Position numbers and translations under genes: made by a program. This document shows, piece by piece, positions 18,971-27,971 of a stretch of DNA of 64,000 nt (positions are counted from its first letter, which is position 1; every line of letters begins with the position of its first letter). This DNA comes from an uncultured Christensenellaceae bacterium. Lineage in GTDB: Bacteria > Bacillota > Clostridia > Christensenellales > UBA3700. The notes beneath the pieces are model-generated. The model made no database searches, was not told the origin of the DNA, and worked only from the letters and a program-made list of their open reading frames with translations. The stretch spans positions 127,075 through 191,074 of the forward strand of contig CAJUOU010000003.1 of NCBI GenBank assembly GCA_910588545.1, read 5' to 3'.

Positions 18971-19693
18971 TCATTTAAAATTTCGTTGTCTTATCACTTC
19001 AAATGAGATTATCCCACTTGCAACCGAAGCGTTTAAAGAGTTAACATTTCCTTTCATAGGTATGCTTATCACTTGGTCGCAAAGCTTTCTTGTCAATGCT
19101 TTTACACCATTACCCTCACTGCCTATAACCACTGCGATATCGTCTGTCATATCCACTTTGTACATAGGACTACCATCCGCTTCGGCACATACGATTTTTA
19201 CAAAGTCTTCTTTCAGTTCCCTTATCGTATCATTTATATTGGTTACCATTGCTACTTTGACATAGTTGCTTGCACCGCTGGAAACTTTTACAACCGTATC
19301 GTTGACCGAACAGGCCCTGTGTTTTGGCAAAATTACGCCATGTGCGCCACTGCAATCGGCTACCCTTAATATACTGCCTACATTATGAGGGTCTTCCACC
19401 CCGTCAAGGATGATAATAAAAAGTTTTTCGCCTTTTTTCGCAGCAAGTTCCCTCATATCAGCTATTGTAGAATATTTAAAGTCTTCACAAGTTGCGATAA
19501 AACCTTGGTGCTTTTTACTTTCGCTGAGTTTATCCATTTTTATTTTGTCGCAAAAAACAAACCGTATCCCTTTGTCTTTGGCAAGACCTATTACATTGTC
19601 ATTGTCGTGAATACCTTTTTGAACTTTTAGCTCGGATATGGTAACACCGCTTTTTATTGCCTCTTTAACAGCATTTTTGCCTTCGATTATCAT
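18971..19693 (-). CDS. rlmB: 23S rRNA (guanosine-2'-O)-methyltransferase, TrmH/SpoU family
   Basis: SPOUT-class methyltransferase that modifies a guanosine of 23S rRNA using SAM. The ATG at 19693 gives the usual start MIIEGKNAV and has TAGGA upstream; the in-frame TTG six codons earlier has no better site. The three SPOUT motifs are present: LDGVEDPHNVGSILRVADCSG, VIGSEGNGV and ISIPMKGNVNSLNASVASGI, which form the knotted cofactor site. An N-terminal substrate-binding domain covers residues 1-about 75. It follows mrnC closely, the order seen in other Firmicutes (gltX, then mrnC, then rlmB). Confidence 0.93.
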   Translation of the reverse strand: MIIEGKNAVKEAIKSGVTISELKVQKGIHDNDNVIGLAKDKGIRFVFCDKIKMDKLSESKKHQGFIATCEDFKYSTIADMRELAAKKGEKLFIIILDGVEDPHNVGSILRVADCSGAHGVILPKHRACSVNDTVVKVSSGASNYVKVAMVTNINDTIRELKEDFVKIVCAEADGSPMYKVDMTDDIAVVIGSEGNGVKALTRKLCDQVISIPMKGNVNSLNASVASGIISFEVIRQRNFK

Positions 19694-19711
19694 ATAAATT
19701 TTCCTATTCAA

Positions 19712-20137
19712 TCAATTATTAATCTTGTCGTTTTTTTCTATAAACTCAAACAATTCTTCCAGCCTTTCGTTTTTGCCCAAAAGGTACAAATATCCGATAA
19801 CCGCCTCAAAACCACTCGCCTTTTTATAGTCTGCAACACTTGCATTTTTTGCCATTGTATTCATGTGAGTATTGCGTGCCCTTTTAAATATTGCGATTTC
19901 ATCTTCCGTCAAAATGGACATTATTTCGTCCATATATTTTGCCTGTGCGGAGGCTTTTATTTGTTCACTTTGTAATTTGTGCAGTTCCCCTGCTTTTGCA
20001 GTAGAAGTAGATGCTAGCTTTGTCCTTACCATAAGTTGCTGTACGCTATCCCCCACAAAAGCCAAAACTAACGGATTGAGCCCTAAAATTTCCTTTTCGG
20101 AAAGATATTCTTTTGCTATAGGTAAATAAACTTTCAT
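19712..20137 (-). CDS. mrnC: Mini-ribonuclease III
   Basis: A 141-residue RNase III catalytic domain without a double-stranded RNA-binding domain. The signature LNPLVLAFVGDSVQQLMVRTKL carries the acidic active-site region. In Bacillus this enzyme trims 23S rRNA precursors. I prefer the ATG at 20137 (MKVYLPIAKEYL) over the TTG two codons earlier because AAAGG is well spaced to it. It lies two bases after gltX and 18 bp before rlmB, one transcription unit for translation-related genes. Confidence 0.92.
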   Translation of the reverse strand: MKVYLPIAKEYLSEKEILGLNPLVLAFVGDSVQQLMVRTKLASTSTAKAGELHKLQSEQIKASAQAKYMDEIMSILTEDEIAIFKRARNTHMNTMAKNASVADYKKASGFEAVIGYLYLLGKNERLEELFEFIEKNDKINN

Positions 20138-20139
20138 TT

Positions 20140-21582
20140 TCAACCTTTCAAATACTCCAAGCTGTATTTAAGCCTGCGAACTGTTTCCTGCTTGCCAAGC
20201 AAATCTGCCATTTCGGTAGCACCGCCCGGGGTCATTTGTGCACCCGTCAATGCAAGCCTTATTGTCAAAAATACTTGACCTTTTTTGTATCCGCCTTGCT
20301 CGATAATTTCGGATATAATTGCTTGCAAATTTTCCTCGCTGTAATCATCCGTTTGCTCAAATTTAGGTATGCACTTTTCCAAAATTTCTACAGCAATCTG
20401 CTTGTCCATTTTGTTTTTCTTGTTTTCGTACAACTCCTTATCATAGCCCTCAAACTCTTCCAAAAAGTCGATTTTACTTGGGATATCGCTCAAAATTTCC
20501 ACCCTAGGGATAAGCAATTTTGCAAGTTTTTTATAGTCGTATTTGCCTGCTGCTTTGCTCTTTTCGAAAAACGGTTTTGCAAGTGCAACAAATTCGTCCT
20601 CGCTAAGCTCTTTGATATATTGCGAGTTTAGCCATTTCATTTTTGCCTCGTCCAAAATGCTACCGCTTTTGCTTATACCTTTAATATCAAAAGCCTCCAT
20701 AAGCTCTGCCATACTCATTTTTTCCCTATTATCGCTAGGTGCCCAACCTAAAAGTGCTATATAGTTTACAATAGCGGGTACCAAATATCCTTTTTCAAGA
20801 AAATCTTCAAAGTTTGCATCCCCGTGTCTTTTGGATAGTTTATGTGTGGCGTCACGCATGATAGGTGGCAAGTGCATATATTGCGGTCTTTCCCAACCGA
20901 ACTTATCGTACATTAAATTGTATTTAGGAGTGCTTGACAAATACTCCATACCGCGAATAACGTGAGTTATATTCATTAAATGGTCGTCTACAACGTTTGC
21001 AAAGTTATAGGTTGGCATACCATCGCTTTTAATAAGTATTCCGTCTTCCATATCCGCATTAGGCACTGCAATTTCGCCAAATACCATATCGTTGTAGGAA
21101 GAAACACCATCCTGCGGTATATTTTGCCTAATAACATAAGGCACGCCTCTTGCAAGCTTTTGTTGCACCTGTTCAGGGGTTAAATTCATACAATGTTTAT
21201 CGTATTTTTTGATGCCGTTTTCGCCTGCCAAACTATCAAGCCTTTCCTTATCGCAAAAGCAATAGTAAGCTCCGCCCAATTCCACAAGTTTTTTTGCATA
21301 CTCAAGATAAATAGCTTTCCTCTCGCTTTGAATGTACGGACCTACTCCGCCATCCTTATCCGGGCCCTCGTCATGCTCTATGCCCGCTTTTTTTAATGTG
21401 TTATAAATTATTTCAACAGCACCCTCTACATACCTTTCTTGGTCTGTATCCTCTATCCTCAAAATAAATTTACCGTTATTTTTTTTCGCAAACAAATATC
21501 CGTATAGACATGTTCTCAAATTTCCGACATGCATAAAACCCGTAGGGCTTGGTGCAAATCTTGTTCTTACTTCCATTATCAA
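20140..21582 (-). CDS. gltX: glutamyl-tRNA synthetase
   Basis: Class I aminoacyl-tRNA synthetase that charges tRNA-Glu (and often tRNA-Gln in Firmicutes). The HIGH-type motif is in RFAPSPTGFMHVGNLRT and the KMSKS-type motif is KLSKRHG. Length 480 is normal. The start is uncertain: TTG at 21582 has AAGGAG at ideal spacing, whereas ATG at 21576 (MEVRTRFAPSPTG) gives the typical protein end but a long spacing. Downstream it is tightly linked to mrnC and rlmB. The neighbouring cysE-cysS genes of the classic Firmicutes cluster lie apart at 40-42 kb. Confidence 0.95.
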   Translation of the reverse strand: MIMEVRTRFAPSPTGFMHVGNLRTCLYGYLFAKKNNGKFILRIEDTDQERYVEGAVEIIYNTLKKAGIEHDEGPDKDGGVGPYIQSERKAIYLEYAKKLVELGGAYYCFCDKERLDSLAGENGIKKYDKHCMNLTPEQVQQKLARGVPYVIRQNIPQDGVSSYNDMVFGEIAVPNADMEDGILIKSDGMPTYNFANVVDDHLMNITHVIRGMEYLSSTPKYNLMYDKFGWERPQYMHLPPIMRDATHKLSKRHGDANFEDFLEKGYLVPAIVNYIALLGWAPSDNREKMSMAELMEAFDIKGISKSGSILDEAKMKWLNSQYIKELSEDEFVALAKPFFEKSKAAGKYDYKKLAKLLIPRVEILSDIPSKIDFLEEFEGYDKELYENKKNKMDKQIAVEILEKCIPKFEQTDDYSEENLQAIISEIIEQGGYKKGQVFLTIRLALTGAQMTPGGATEMADLLGKQETVRRLKYSLEYLKG

Positions 21583-21664
21583 TCAACACTCCTTAAGTTT
21601 ACTATATAATATTATAAATTGAAATTACTTTAAAAACCTTACAAAAATCGGTATTAAAAGGCAG

Positions 21665-22393
21665 TTAATATCTTACATCCTTAATTCTTCCGCGAAGCAG
21701 TTCAAATCTTCCGTTACTCATCGAGTCTAATAAACCGCTTTGCCTAAACGAAAAATATCCGCTTTTTGCTATAATAATATGGTCGTCAAACCGTATGCCC
21801 AACATTGTTAGCGTAAGGTATAACTGCTCGGTCAAATTTTTATCTGCCACGCTTGGCGTAACATTGTCCGACGGATGATTGTGCACCAATATGACTTTGC
21901 AAGACTCATTCCTTAAAGCTATATCCGCAATTTCTCTTACATTACAAAAAGCTTCGTTAACCACACCTCTGTTTAAGACCACTCTTTTTATTAGTTTGCC
22001 TGCACTATCGCCCATAAGCATGTGTATTTCTTCCCTTGGCAAAGTAACCATTATAGGTTGCATAAGCGAAAGTACATTTTCAATATTGTTGATATAAACA
22101 TCGTCTAAACTTTTCCTGTAATACCTACGGCTTACATCGCTTAAACTGTGTAAAAATATTGCCATATTATAGCTTATGCCTTTAACCTTTTGCAATCTTT
22201 CAATCGGCTGGTCAAAGACGTTACCCAAACTTCCAAATTCATCTAGTATAGTATGGGCAAGCTCGTTAGTATCCTTACGCGGCACAACAGCATATAACAA
22301 GTATTCCAAGACTTCGTGGTCCTGCAAGCTATCGATGCCATACTGCTCGATTCTCTTTCTCATTCTGTCCCTATGTCCATCATGAACTGCCAT
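21665..22393 (-). CDS. radC: RadC family JAMM-domain protein
   Basis: A 242-residue protein with an N-terminal helix-hairpin-helix part (VHDGHRDRMRKR and VKGISYNMAIFLHSL) and a C-terminal JAMM/MPN+ metalloprotease-like domain. The metal motif is VILVHNHPSDNVTPSVAD, with Glu in VNEAFCNV as the partner. Despite its name a DNA repair role is doubtful in the family. The usual 'HNHPSG' is HNHPSD here, with the His, Ser and Asp ligands kept. Ribosome binding site AGGGGAT supports the start at 22393. Confidence 0.92.
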   Translation of the reverse strand: MAVHDGHRDRMRKRIEQYGIDSLQDHEVLEYLLYAVVPRKDTNELAHTILDEFGSLGNVFDQPIERLQKVKGISYNMAIFLHSLSDVSRRYYRKSLDDVYINNIENVLSLMQPIMVTLPREEIHMLMGDSAGKLIKRVVLNRGVVNEAFCNVREIADIALRNESCKVILVHNHPSDNVTPSVADKNLTEQLYLTLTMLGIRFDDHIIIAKSGYFSFRQSGLLDSMSNGRFELLRGRIKDVRY

Positions 22394-22588
22394 ATTTATC
22401 CCCTACTGCTAAATTTTTTACTTTAATTTTTTAATATACGCAAATATTATACCACCTTTGTATTTTTTTTGCAATATTTTAAATAACTTTATTCAAATTA
22501 GTTCTCATTTATTTGCTAATAGTATATACTTATAATTAAGAAGACTTTTGATTTAGCTTTTAACCAAATAACTTTATGCGGAGTGATT

Positions 22589-23878
22589 ATGAATTATTTT
22601 AACGAGTATTTAAACGCGGCTAAGGAACTTATAAAAATAAATAGCGTGGAAAGCAATGCCGTTGACGGCAAACCTTTTGGCGTGGGCGTGGACGATTGCT
22701 TGAGGAAAGCGCTTGCCATTGCCGAAAGTTTGGGCTTTAAAACTTTTTACGGAAACGGCTACTACGGCTATGCCGAAATAGGAGAAGGGGAAGAAATGCT
22801 TGGTATTTTGGGGCATTTAGACACCGTTCCTATCGGTAACGATTGGGATATCCCTGCATTAGGCGGAGATATTATCGATGGTTATTTATGCGGCCGCGGG
22901 GTACTTGACGACAAAGGTCCTATCCTAGCAACTTTGTTTGCCACAAAACAACTTATCGACAGCGGTTTTGTGCCTAACAAACGTATACGTATTATTTTTG
23001 GTTGCGATGAAGAATCGGGATGGCAATGTATAGACAAGTACTGTGAATTGGAGGAAATACCTACCATAGCTTTTACTCCTGACGGAGATTTTCCTGTCAT
23101 AAACTGCGAAAAAGGCGTAGCTTACTTTACAGTGCATATCAAAAAGCCTAAATATGTCGTAAGCGTGTGCGGTGGCGAGCGTGCCAATATGGTTATGGAT
23201 AAAATCAAATGTGTTGTTTGCGACGAAATGGCGGAAAAATTACCTGCAAATAACAACTTTGGCGTAACTGTGGACGGAAACACACTTACCGCAAGCGGCA
23301 AATCCGCTCACGGCTCTTCCCCACATCTTGGGGACAATGCTCTTTGGAAAGTTGTCAAATTTTTATCCGATTATGACCAAACCGCCAAAAATTTTGCAAA
23401 CATAATTTGCAACACCGACGGCTCAAATTACAATATTAAATGCAGCGACGAAATTAGTGGGAATTTAACAATAAATATCGGTACAATCTCCAGCGACAGC
23501 GAAAATATAACCTTTAGTCTTGATATAAGACATCCTCTTTGCATTACAAGGGAACAACTTTATGAAAAATTGTGCAAAACATTTGATAACGGAACTGTGG
23601 AATATGGTTTTTTCCATAATCCTCTTTACATTGCTCCCGACCACCCGCTTTGCACTAAATTATTAAAAGCTTACGGCGATGTTACGGGCGAAAACTTAAA
23701 GCCTATAACTATCGGCGGAGGAACTTATGCAAGAGCTTTGCCGGTAGCCGTTGCTTTCGGTCCTATTTTCCCTAATCAAGAGTCAACTATTCATCAAAAA
23801 AATGAAAAAGCAAAACTTTCCGATTTGGAAAATATGTATAAAATCTATGTGAAAGCTATTGAAGAATTATGTAAATGA
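22589..23878 (+). CDS. pepV: M20-family dipeptidase, PepV-like
   Basis: A 429-residue cytoplasmic zinc dipeptidase that would cut imported dipeptides. Metal ligands and catalytic residues can be followed: HLDTV, the bridging Asp in GRGVLDDKGP, CDEESGW with the Glu pair, TPDGDFP, and the C-terminal His in STIHQKNE. A GGTYARAL stretch marks the C-terminal catalytic part. I place the start at ATG 22589, five bases after GGAG; the in-frame GTG at 22583 overlaps that site. It is divergent from radC and ends at a strong terminator. Confidence 0.92.
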   Translation: MNYFNEYLNAAKELIKINSVESNAVDGKPFGVGVDDCLRKALAIAESLGFKTFYGNGYYGYAEIGEGEEMLGILGHLDTVPIGNDWDIPALGGDIIDGYLCGRGVLDDKGPILATLFATKQLIDSGFVPNKRIRIIFGCDEESGWQCIDKYCELEEIPTIAFTPDGDFPVINCEKGVAYFTVHIKKPKYVVSVCGGERANMVMDKIKCVVCDEMAEKLPANNNFGVTVDGNTLTASGKSAHGSSPHLGDNALWKVVKFLSDYDQTAKNFANIICNTDGSNYNIKCSDEISGNLTINIGTISSDSENITFSLDIRHPLCITREQLYEKLCKTFDNGTVEYGFFHNPLYIAPDHPLCTKLLKAYGDVTGENLKPITIGGGTYARALPVAVAFGPIFPNQESTIHQKNEKAKLSDLENMYKIYVKAIEELCK

Positions 23879-23911
23879 TTAGTTGGAATTCCTTAAATTG
23901 TGAATTATAAT

Positions 23912-23945
23912 AAAAATCACTTTGACAAATTCAAAGTGATTTTTT
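23912..23945. terminator. bidirectional terminator between pepV and the second BspA-like gene
   Basis: AAAAATCACTTTGA (23912-23925) pairs with TCAAAGTGATTTTT (23931-23944) around a five-base loop. A and T runs on the two sides let it serve both convergent genes. Confidence 0.9.
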
Positions 23946-23951
23946 GTATTT

Positions 23952-25700
23952 TTAATTAATTTCTTTTTCTTCTACAACTTCTCCTGCCTTGTTAAGTGTT
24001 CCGTCGGTACACTCTACAATAAACTCCCCTGTATCTCTCCAAGCTACCTCTTTTGTAACTTTCTTCCAATCAACCATACTACCCCCAAAAATAATACGCG
24101 TTAACTTTGAAAACCCGTCAAAAGCATATTTTGCTATACTTACTTTACTATTGGAGATTGTGATAGATACAAACTCGCTACCCCCCTCAAACGTATTGTT
24201 TTTTATTTGAGTTATCGCCTCAGGTATTACCAATTCGGTTATCAACGCTTCATTTAAATATAAATTATGTGCATAATATAATGGGTTTGAACGGTTTGCA
24301 CCAAAATCTATATTACACCATGCCTCTAAGTCGTTTATTAAAACTGCTCTAAGTTCACTGCATTGTTCAAAAGCATAATCTCCAATAAAATTTACACTTT
24401 CCGATATTTTAACTTGTTCTAGAGAATTACAATATTCAAAAGCTCTGGCACCAATTTGAGTTACGCCATTTGGAATTTCCAAAGTTACAAGGCTACGACA
24501 AAGACCAAACGCACTTTCGCCGATACTGACTACGCTGTCGGAAATTGTCAAATCGATTAACCTTGTACATACATAAAATGCTTGTATGCCTATGCTTTGC
24601 AATTTGTTGCCAATAACAACGCTGGTAAGTCCGCTACAATCTCTAAACGCAAAATCGCCCAATGTAACCACACTATTTGGTAGTGTTAAATCGGTAAGTC
24701 CGCTGCAAAAATAAAAAGCACTTTCCCCTATTTCCGTTATATTTTCATGCAAAGTCACACTTTTTAAAGCATTGCAACCGACAAATGTATTATTTTTTAT
24801 AACCTTAACGCTATCTGGTACTATTAAATCACTGATTACTTGGTTATTCAAATACAATTTGCCTGCATAATACAACGGGTTAGATAAACTATCTTGAAAA
24901 TATATATTAAACCAAGCTTGCAAATTTGTTATATAAATACCATTTAATTTACTACATCTTTCAAACGCCCTACTATCAATTTGACCAACCGTTTCAGGAA
25001 TTGTGATTTTTGTTAAATTGCTACATCCTCCAAAAGCGTAACTCCCTATTTTTGTAATTCCATTTCCTAATGTTAAACTGCTTATACCTCTACAATCATA
25101 AAAGGCACTATTCTCTATCACTGACACACAGTCGGATAAAACTATTTCCTTAAGACTATAACACTCGTAAAAAGTATTGCTTTTAATAACTGCAACATTT
25201 TCGGAAATTTTTATTTCCGCAAGATTACTACATCTTTCAAATGCACCTATACCCAAACTTGTCAAACTGTTTGGTAAAGACATACTTGTAAGAGCATTGC
25301 AACCTTTAAATGCGTAATCTCCGATTTTGGTAACAGTTTCAGGTATATTTATTTTGATTAGTTGTTTGCAATCTTTAAACGCACTTTCCCCTATTTCAGT
25401 CACTCCGTTAGGTATAGTAACGCTTTTTATATTTTTACATCCGTCAAATACATTGTTTTTTATCCCTACAACATTTATATCGTTATACTTAGACGGAATA
25501 ACAATATCCGTTGCTTTTGCATCCAACAACTCACTTACGTAATATCCATTGCTAGACAGGTCGTATTTAAAAGTTTCAATAATATCTTGAGGTTGCTCCT
25601 CATTTTTACTTTCGTTTTTATCACATCCTATCAAAATAACCGACATTGTCAGCATTAAAGCAATTAAAATAAATATCAATAACCTTTTTGATTTATGCAT
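23952..25700 (-). CDS. BspA-type leucine-rich-repeat lipoprotein
   Basis: A 582-residue surface lipoprotein. The true start is the ATG at 25700, seven bases after a perfect AGGAGG; the upstream in-frame codons run through the promoter. The signal segment ends in LIGC. Nearly the whole rest is a run of LRR_5 units with the pattern 'AFxxCxxLxxIxIPxxVxxIG', interrupted twice by a near-identical insert (residues of the type NPLYYAxxLYLN followed by LVIPxxxxxIKNNTF). The C-terminal WKKVTKEVAWRDTGEF to GEVVEEKEIN resembles the other BspA-like protein of the window. Likely adhesion or binding at the cell surface. Its promoter region holds two palindromes that may bind the divergent XRE regulator. 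Confidence 0.88.
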   Translation of the reverse strand: MHKSKRLLIFILIALMLTMSVILIGCDKNESKNEEQPQDIIETFKYDLSSNGYYVSELLDAKATDIVIPSKYNDINVVGIKNNVFDGCKNIKSVTIPNGVTEIGESAFKDCKQLIKINIPETVTKIGDYAFKGCNALTSMSLPNSLTSLGIGAFERCSNLAEIKISENVAVIKSNTFYECYSLKEIVLSDCVSVIENSAFYDCRGISSLTLGNGITKIGSYAFGGCSNLTKITIPETVGQIDSRAFERCSKLNGIYITNLQAWFNIYFQDSLSNPLYYAGKLYLNNQVISDLIVPDSVKVIKNNTFVGCNALKSVTLHENITEIGESAFYFCSGLTDLTLPNSVVTLGDFAFRDCSGLTSVVIGNKLQSIGIQAFYVCTRLIDLTISDSVVSIGESAFGLCRSLVTLEIPNGVTQIGARAFEYCNSLEQVKISESVNFIGDYAFEQCSELRAVLINDLEAWCNIDFGANRSNPLYYAHNLYLNEALITELVIPEAITQIKNNTFEGGSEFVSITISNSKVSIAKYAFDGFSKLTRIIFGGSMVDWKKVTKEVAWRDTGEFIVECTDGTLNKAGEVVEEKEIN

Positions 25701-25724
25701 AATAAGACCTCCTATACGAAATTT

Positions 25725-25776
25725 ATTATACAGTGCTTTACACTGCAAGTCAAGCATTTTACAGTGGTTTGCACTA
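25725..25776 (-). promoter_or_regulatory. promoter with two CAGTG-N5-CACTG operator palindromes
   Basis: On the minus strand TTGACT (25753-25748) and TATAAT (25730-25725), 17 bp apart, form the lipoprotein promoter. Palindrome 1, CAGTG-CTTTA-CACTG (25731-25745), fills the spacer between them. Palindrome 2, CAGTG-GTTTG-CACTA (25762-25776), lies with its centre 31 bp away, three helical turns. A DNA-binding protein here would block RNA polymerase; the divergent XRE gene at 25832 is the obvious candidate, by inference. Confidence 0.7.
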
Positions 25777-25831
25777 CAACATTAGTGATAAACGATTAGC
25801 ATTGTTACAAACTAATAAGTAGTGAGGGATT

Positions 25832-26044
25832 ATGATAGCACAAGAATTAGGAAGAAGATTAAAAAACGAACGCAAGGCAAAAGGCTTTACTCAAAAAGTA
25901 ATGGCGGAAAAAATGGGAATGGTTTTACAGCAATACCAAACTTATGAAAGTGGCAGGTATCAGCTTGACTACGAAAAGCTTAAACAAGTATGTATAATTT
26001 TGGATATATCTGCTGACTATTTACTTGGAATTACACAATATTAA
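25832..26044 (+). CDS. small XRE-family transcriptional regulator
   Basis: A 70-residue protein that is almost only a Cro/C1-type helix-turn-helix (LGRRLKNERKAKGFTQKVMAEKMGMVLQQYQTYESG). No effector domain. It starts at ATG 25832 after GAGGG. It is transcribed away from the BspA-like lipoprotein gene, with two phased palindromes in the shared region, so it probably controls that gene and itself. Ends before a strong terminator. Confidence 0.85.
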   Translation: MIAQELGRRLKNERKAKGFTQKVMAEKMGMVLQQYQTYESGRYQLDYEKLKQVCIILDISADYLLGITQY

Positions 26045-26100
26045 ATGCAAAGCAAATAAAATACATTTTGACATTAGCTTAAAAACAAGTAAAAAAACCT

Positions 26101-26170
26101 TTGAAAATCGGTACTAATAATGCTACTTTTGGCAAAAATTAAGGAACACTCAGTTTGAGTGTTCCTTTTT
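26101..26170 (+). terminator. terminator after the XRE gene, preceded by a recurring motif
   Basis: AAGGAACACTCA and TGAGTGTTCCTT (26141-26152 and 26156-26167) form a stem with a three-base loop and a T run. Upstream, 26101-26117 holds GAAAATCGGTACTAAT, the clearest copy of a motif seen near several gene ends of the window. Confidence 0.85.
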
Positions 26171-26183
26171 TATTAGCATTTTT

Positions 26184-26216
26184 AAAGAAAAAAACCGAAA
26201 ATAAATTTCGGTTTTT
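26184..26216 (-). terminator. terminator after pdxS
   Basis: AAAACCGAAA (26191-26200) and TTTCGGTTTT (26206-26215) around a five-base loop, followed on the minus strand by a run of T. It lies about 20 bases past the pdxS stop. Confidence 0.85.
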
Positions 26217-26236
26217 TATTATTTTTTGTTTATTAA

Positions 26237-27100
26237 TTATTGACCGCGTTCTTCCATTTTGATTTTGATTTCGTCGCAGTTGATACCAACGATTGGCTCG
26301 CCCAAATCTTCGGACAATCTTGCAATCAAATCATAGTCCATATAATTTTCTACCGAGCGAACGATTGCATCAGCTCTTTTTGCAGGGTTGCCGGACTTAA
26401 ATATACCGCTACCTACAAATACACCCTCTGCACCTAAATGCCTCATTAAAACTGCATCTGCAGGAGTTGCAACGCCACCAGCTGAGAAGTTTGGAACAGG
26501 CAATTTGCCGTTTTCGTGAACAAACTTAATCAAATCGTAAGGAACTTGAAGTTGCTTTGCCTCCTCATAAAGTTCGTCTGGGCTCATAGCCTTAACTGCT
26601 CTCATTTGCGCTTGCATTGCTCTCATGTGTCTAACAGCTTGAACAACGTCTCCTGTACCTGCCTCGCCCTTAGTTCTTATCATGCTTGCACCCTCTTGCA
26701 CACGGCGAAGAGCTTCGCCTAAGTTTCTTGCACCGCAAACAAATGGAGCTTTGAAAGACATTTTGTCAACATGATAAACATCGTCTGCAGGAGTTAAAAC
26801 CTCACTTTCGTCGATAAAATCAATATCCATAGCCTCAAGTAATCTTGCCTCTATAAAATGACCGATTCTGCATTTAGCCATTACAGGAATTTTAACTGCT
26901 TTTTGAATTTCCCTAATCATTTTAGGGTCGCTCATACGGCTTACGCCGCCCTCTCTTCTGATATCTGCAGGAACTCTTTCCAAAGCCATAACTGCACCAG
27001 CACCTGCTGCCTCAGCGATTTTAGCTTGCTCAACAGTGGTAACATCCATAATTACTTTGCCTTTCAAACTTTCTGCGATAGGATTGTTAATTTTGTACAT
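26237..27100 (-). CDS. pdxS: pyridoxal 5'-phosphate synthase subunit PdxS
   Basis: The synthase subunit that makes pyridoxal phosphate from ribose 5-phosphate, glyceraldehyde 3-phosphate and ammonia. The 287-residue TIM-barrel has the family's conserved blocks, including [25 protein letters not shown], the [13 protein letters not shown] phosphate-binding region and [33 protein letters not shown]. It normally works with the glutaminase PdxT. No pdxT is next to it, on either side, so ammonia supply or a distant pdxT is implied. The start has AAAGGAGA well placed. Single-gene unit. Confidence 0.97.
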   Translation of the reverse strand: MYKINNPIAESLKGKVIMDVTTVEQAKIAEAAGAGAVMALERVPADIRREGGVSRMSDPKMIREIQKAVKIPVMAKCRIGHFIEARLLEAMDIDFIDESEVLTPADDVYHVDKMSFKAPFVCGARNLGEALRRVQEGASMIRTKGEAGTGDVVQAVRHMRAMQAQMRAVKAMSPDELYEEAKQLQVPYDLIKFVHENGKLPVPNFSAGGVATPADAVLMRHLGAEGVFVGSGIFKSGNPAKRADAIVRSVENYMDYDLIARLSEDLGEPIVGINCDEIKIKMEERGQ

Positions 27101-27296
27101 ATATATAAATCTCCTTTGTAGGTTTTATAATTTTTTCTACTTTAGTATAGCACAAATTAGTAAAAATTTACAAGCAATAATAAATAATTAACTTAAAATT
27201 TTATTTATTATCTGCCATAAAATTTAGTTATATTGCTTTTAGCAAAATATTTAAAATGTTTTTGATAAGTTAATTAAATATAAATGTTGAAATTTT

Positions 27297-27316
27297 TTAA
27301 GTCTTTTAAGACTTAA
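27297..27316 (+). promoter_or_regulatory. palindromic operator candidate upstream of the second XRE gene
   Basis: TTAAGTCTT and AAGACTTAA are perfect inverted arms with a 2-bp centre. A TATAAT (27342-27347) lies 25 bp downstream, 33 bases before the start of the XRE gene at 27380. Autoregulation is a likely but untested role. Confidence 0.6.
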
Positions 27317-27379
27317 CCAATACATTTCCAATTTTATTTGATATAATATGTACATTAACATTTTAAAAAAGGAGTTTTT

Positions 27380-27646
27380 ATGACTTTAATTGAGGCAATA
27401 GCAATAAAAACAAAAAATTTAATGCAAGAAAAAAATATTTCTCAACAAATGTTGGAGACAAAAACGAATATATCTCATTATAGTATGAACAAAATACTTA
27501 AATGCAAATACAAAGATATCGACATTGTAACAATACTTAAAATATGTAATGCCTTTGGCATAACAATAAACGAATTTTTAAATGATGATTTATTTACAAT
27601 GTCAAATTTACAAATAACAAACAATAGCCAACATATAAATAGATAA
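27380..27646 (+). CDS. small XRE-family transcriptional regulator
   Basis: An 88-residue helix-turn-helix protein (IAIKTKNLMQEKNISQQMLETKTNISHYSMNKILK) of the Cro/C1 superfamily, with a short C-terminal tail and no effector domain. ATG at 27380 follows AAAAAAGGAG. It is a single gene between a palindrome and a strong terminator. Its sequence is more AT-rich than its neighbours (many AAA, ATA codons), which could mean a later arrival. Target unknown. Confidence 0.8.
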   Translation: MTLIEAIAIKTKNLMQEKNISQQMLETKTNISHYSMNKILKCKYKDIDIVTILKICNAFGITINEFLNDDLFTMSNLQITNNSQHINR

Positions 27647-27674
27647 AAAAGATTGCGATTTCGCAATCTTTTTT
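27645..27674. terminator. bidirectional terminator between the XRE gene and yerC
   Basis: AAAAAAGATTGCGA (27645-27658) and TCGCAATCTTTTTT (27661-27674) form a long stem with a two-base loop plus A and T runs, shared by two convergent genes. Confidence 0.9.
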
Positions 27675-27675
27675 A

Positions 27676-27960
27676 TTATTTTAATATAGATTTTTCCACT
27701 GCTTTTTTGTAGCCGTCCGAGCCGTGATTTACGCACTTGGAAACTCTGCTTAATGTAGCGGAAGAAATACCTGTTTGTGATATTACTTCGTTGTAAGTCA
27801 TACCTTCCAACAAAAGTTTTGCCGCTCTTAAACGTTGAGCCATTTGCTCAACTTCCTTATATGTACAAAGGTCGTCAAACAAAGCCTTACATTCCTCCAC
27901 GCTTTCTATATCCGTTATTGCCTTATACAAATCGGGCAAAAATTCTTCATAATTCGACAT
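27676..27960 (-). CDS. YerC/YecD family TrpR-related regulator
   Basis: A 94-residue protein of the TrpR-like superfamily; residues about 35-85 (EVEQMAQRLRAAKLLLEGMTYNEVISQTGISSATLSRVSKCV) hold the helix-turn-helix. It is the last gene of an operon with an amino-acid ABC importer, 12 bp after the ATPase gene. By analogy to TrpR it may sense an amino acid and repress its own operon; two matching palindromes sit at the operon promoter. In most Firmicutes this family is uncharacterised. Effector binding cannot be read from the sequence. Confidence 0.9.
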   Translation of the reverse strand: MSNYEEFLPDLYKAITDIESVEECKALFDDLCTYKEVEQMAQRLRAAKLLLEGMTYNEVISQTGISSATLSRVSKCVNHGSDGYKKAVEKSILK

Positions 27961-27971
27961 TTTCTCCCCCT

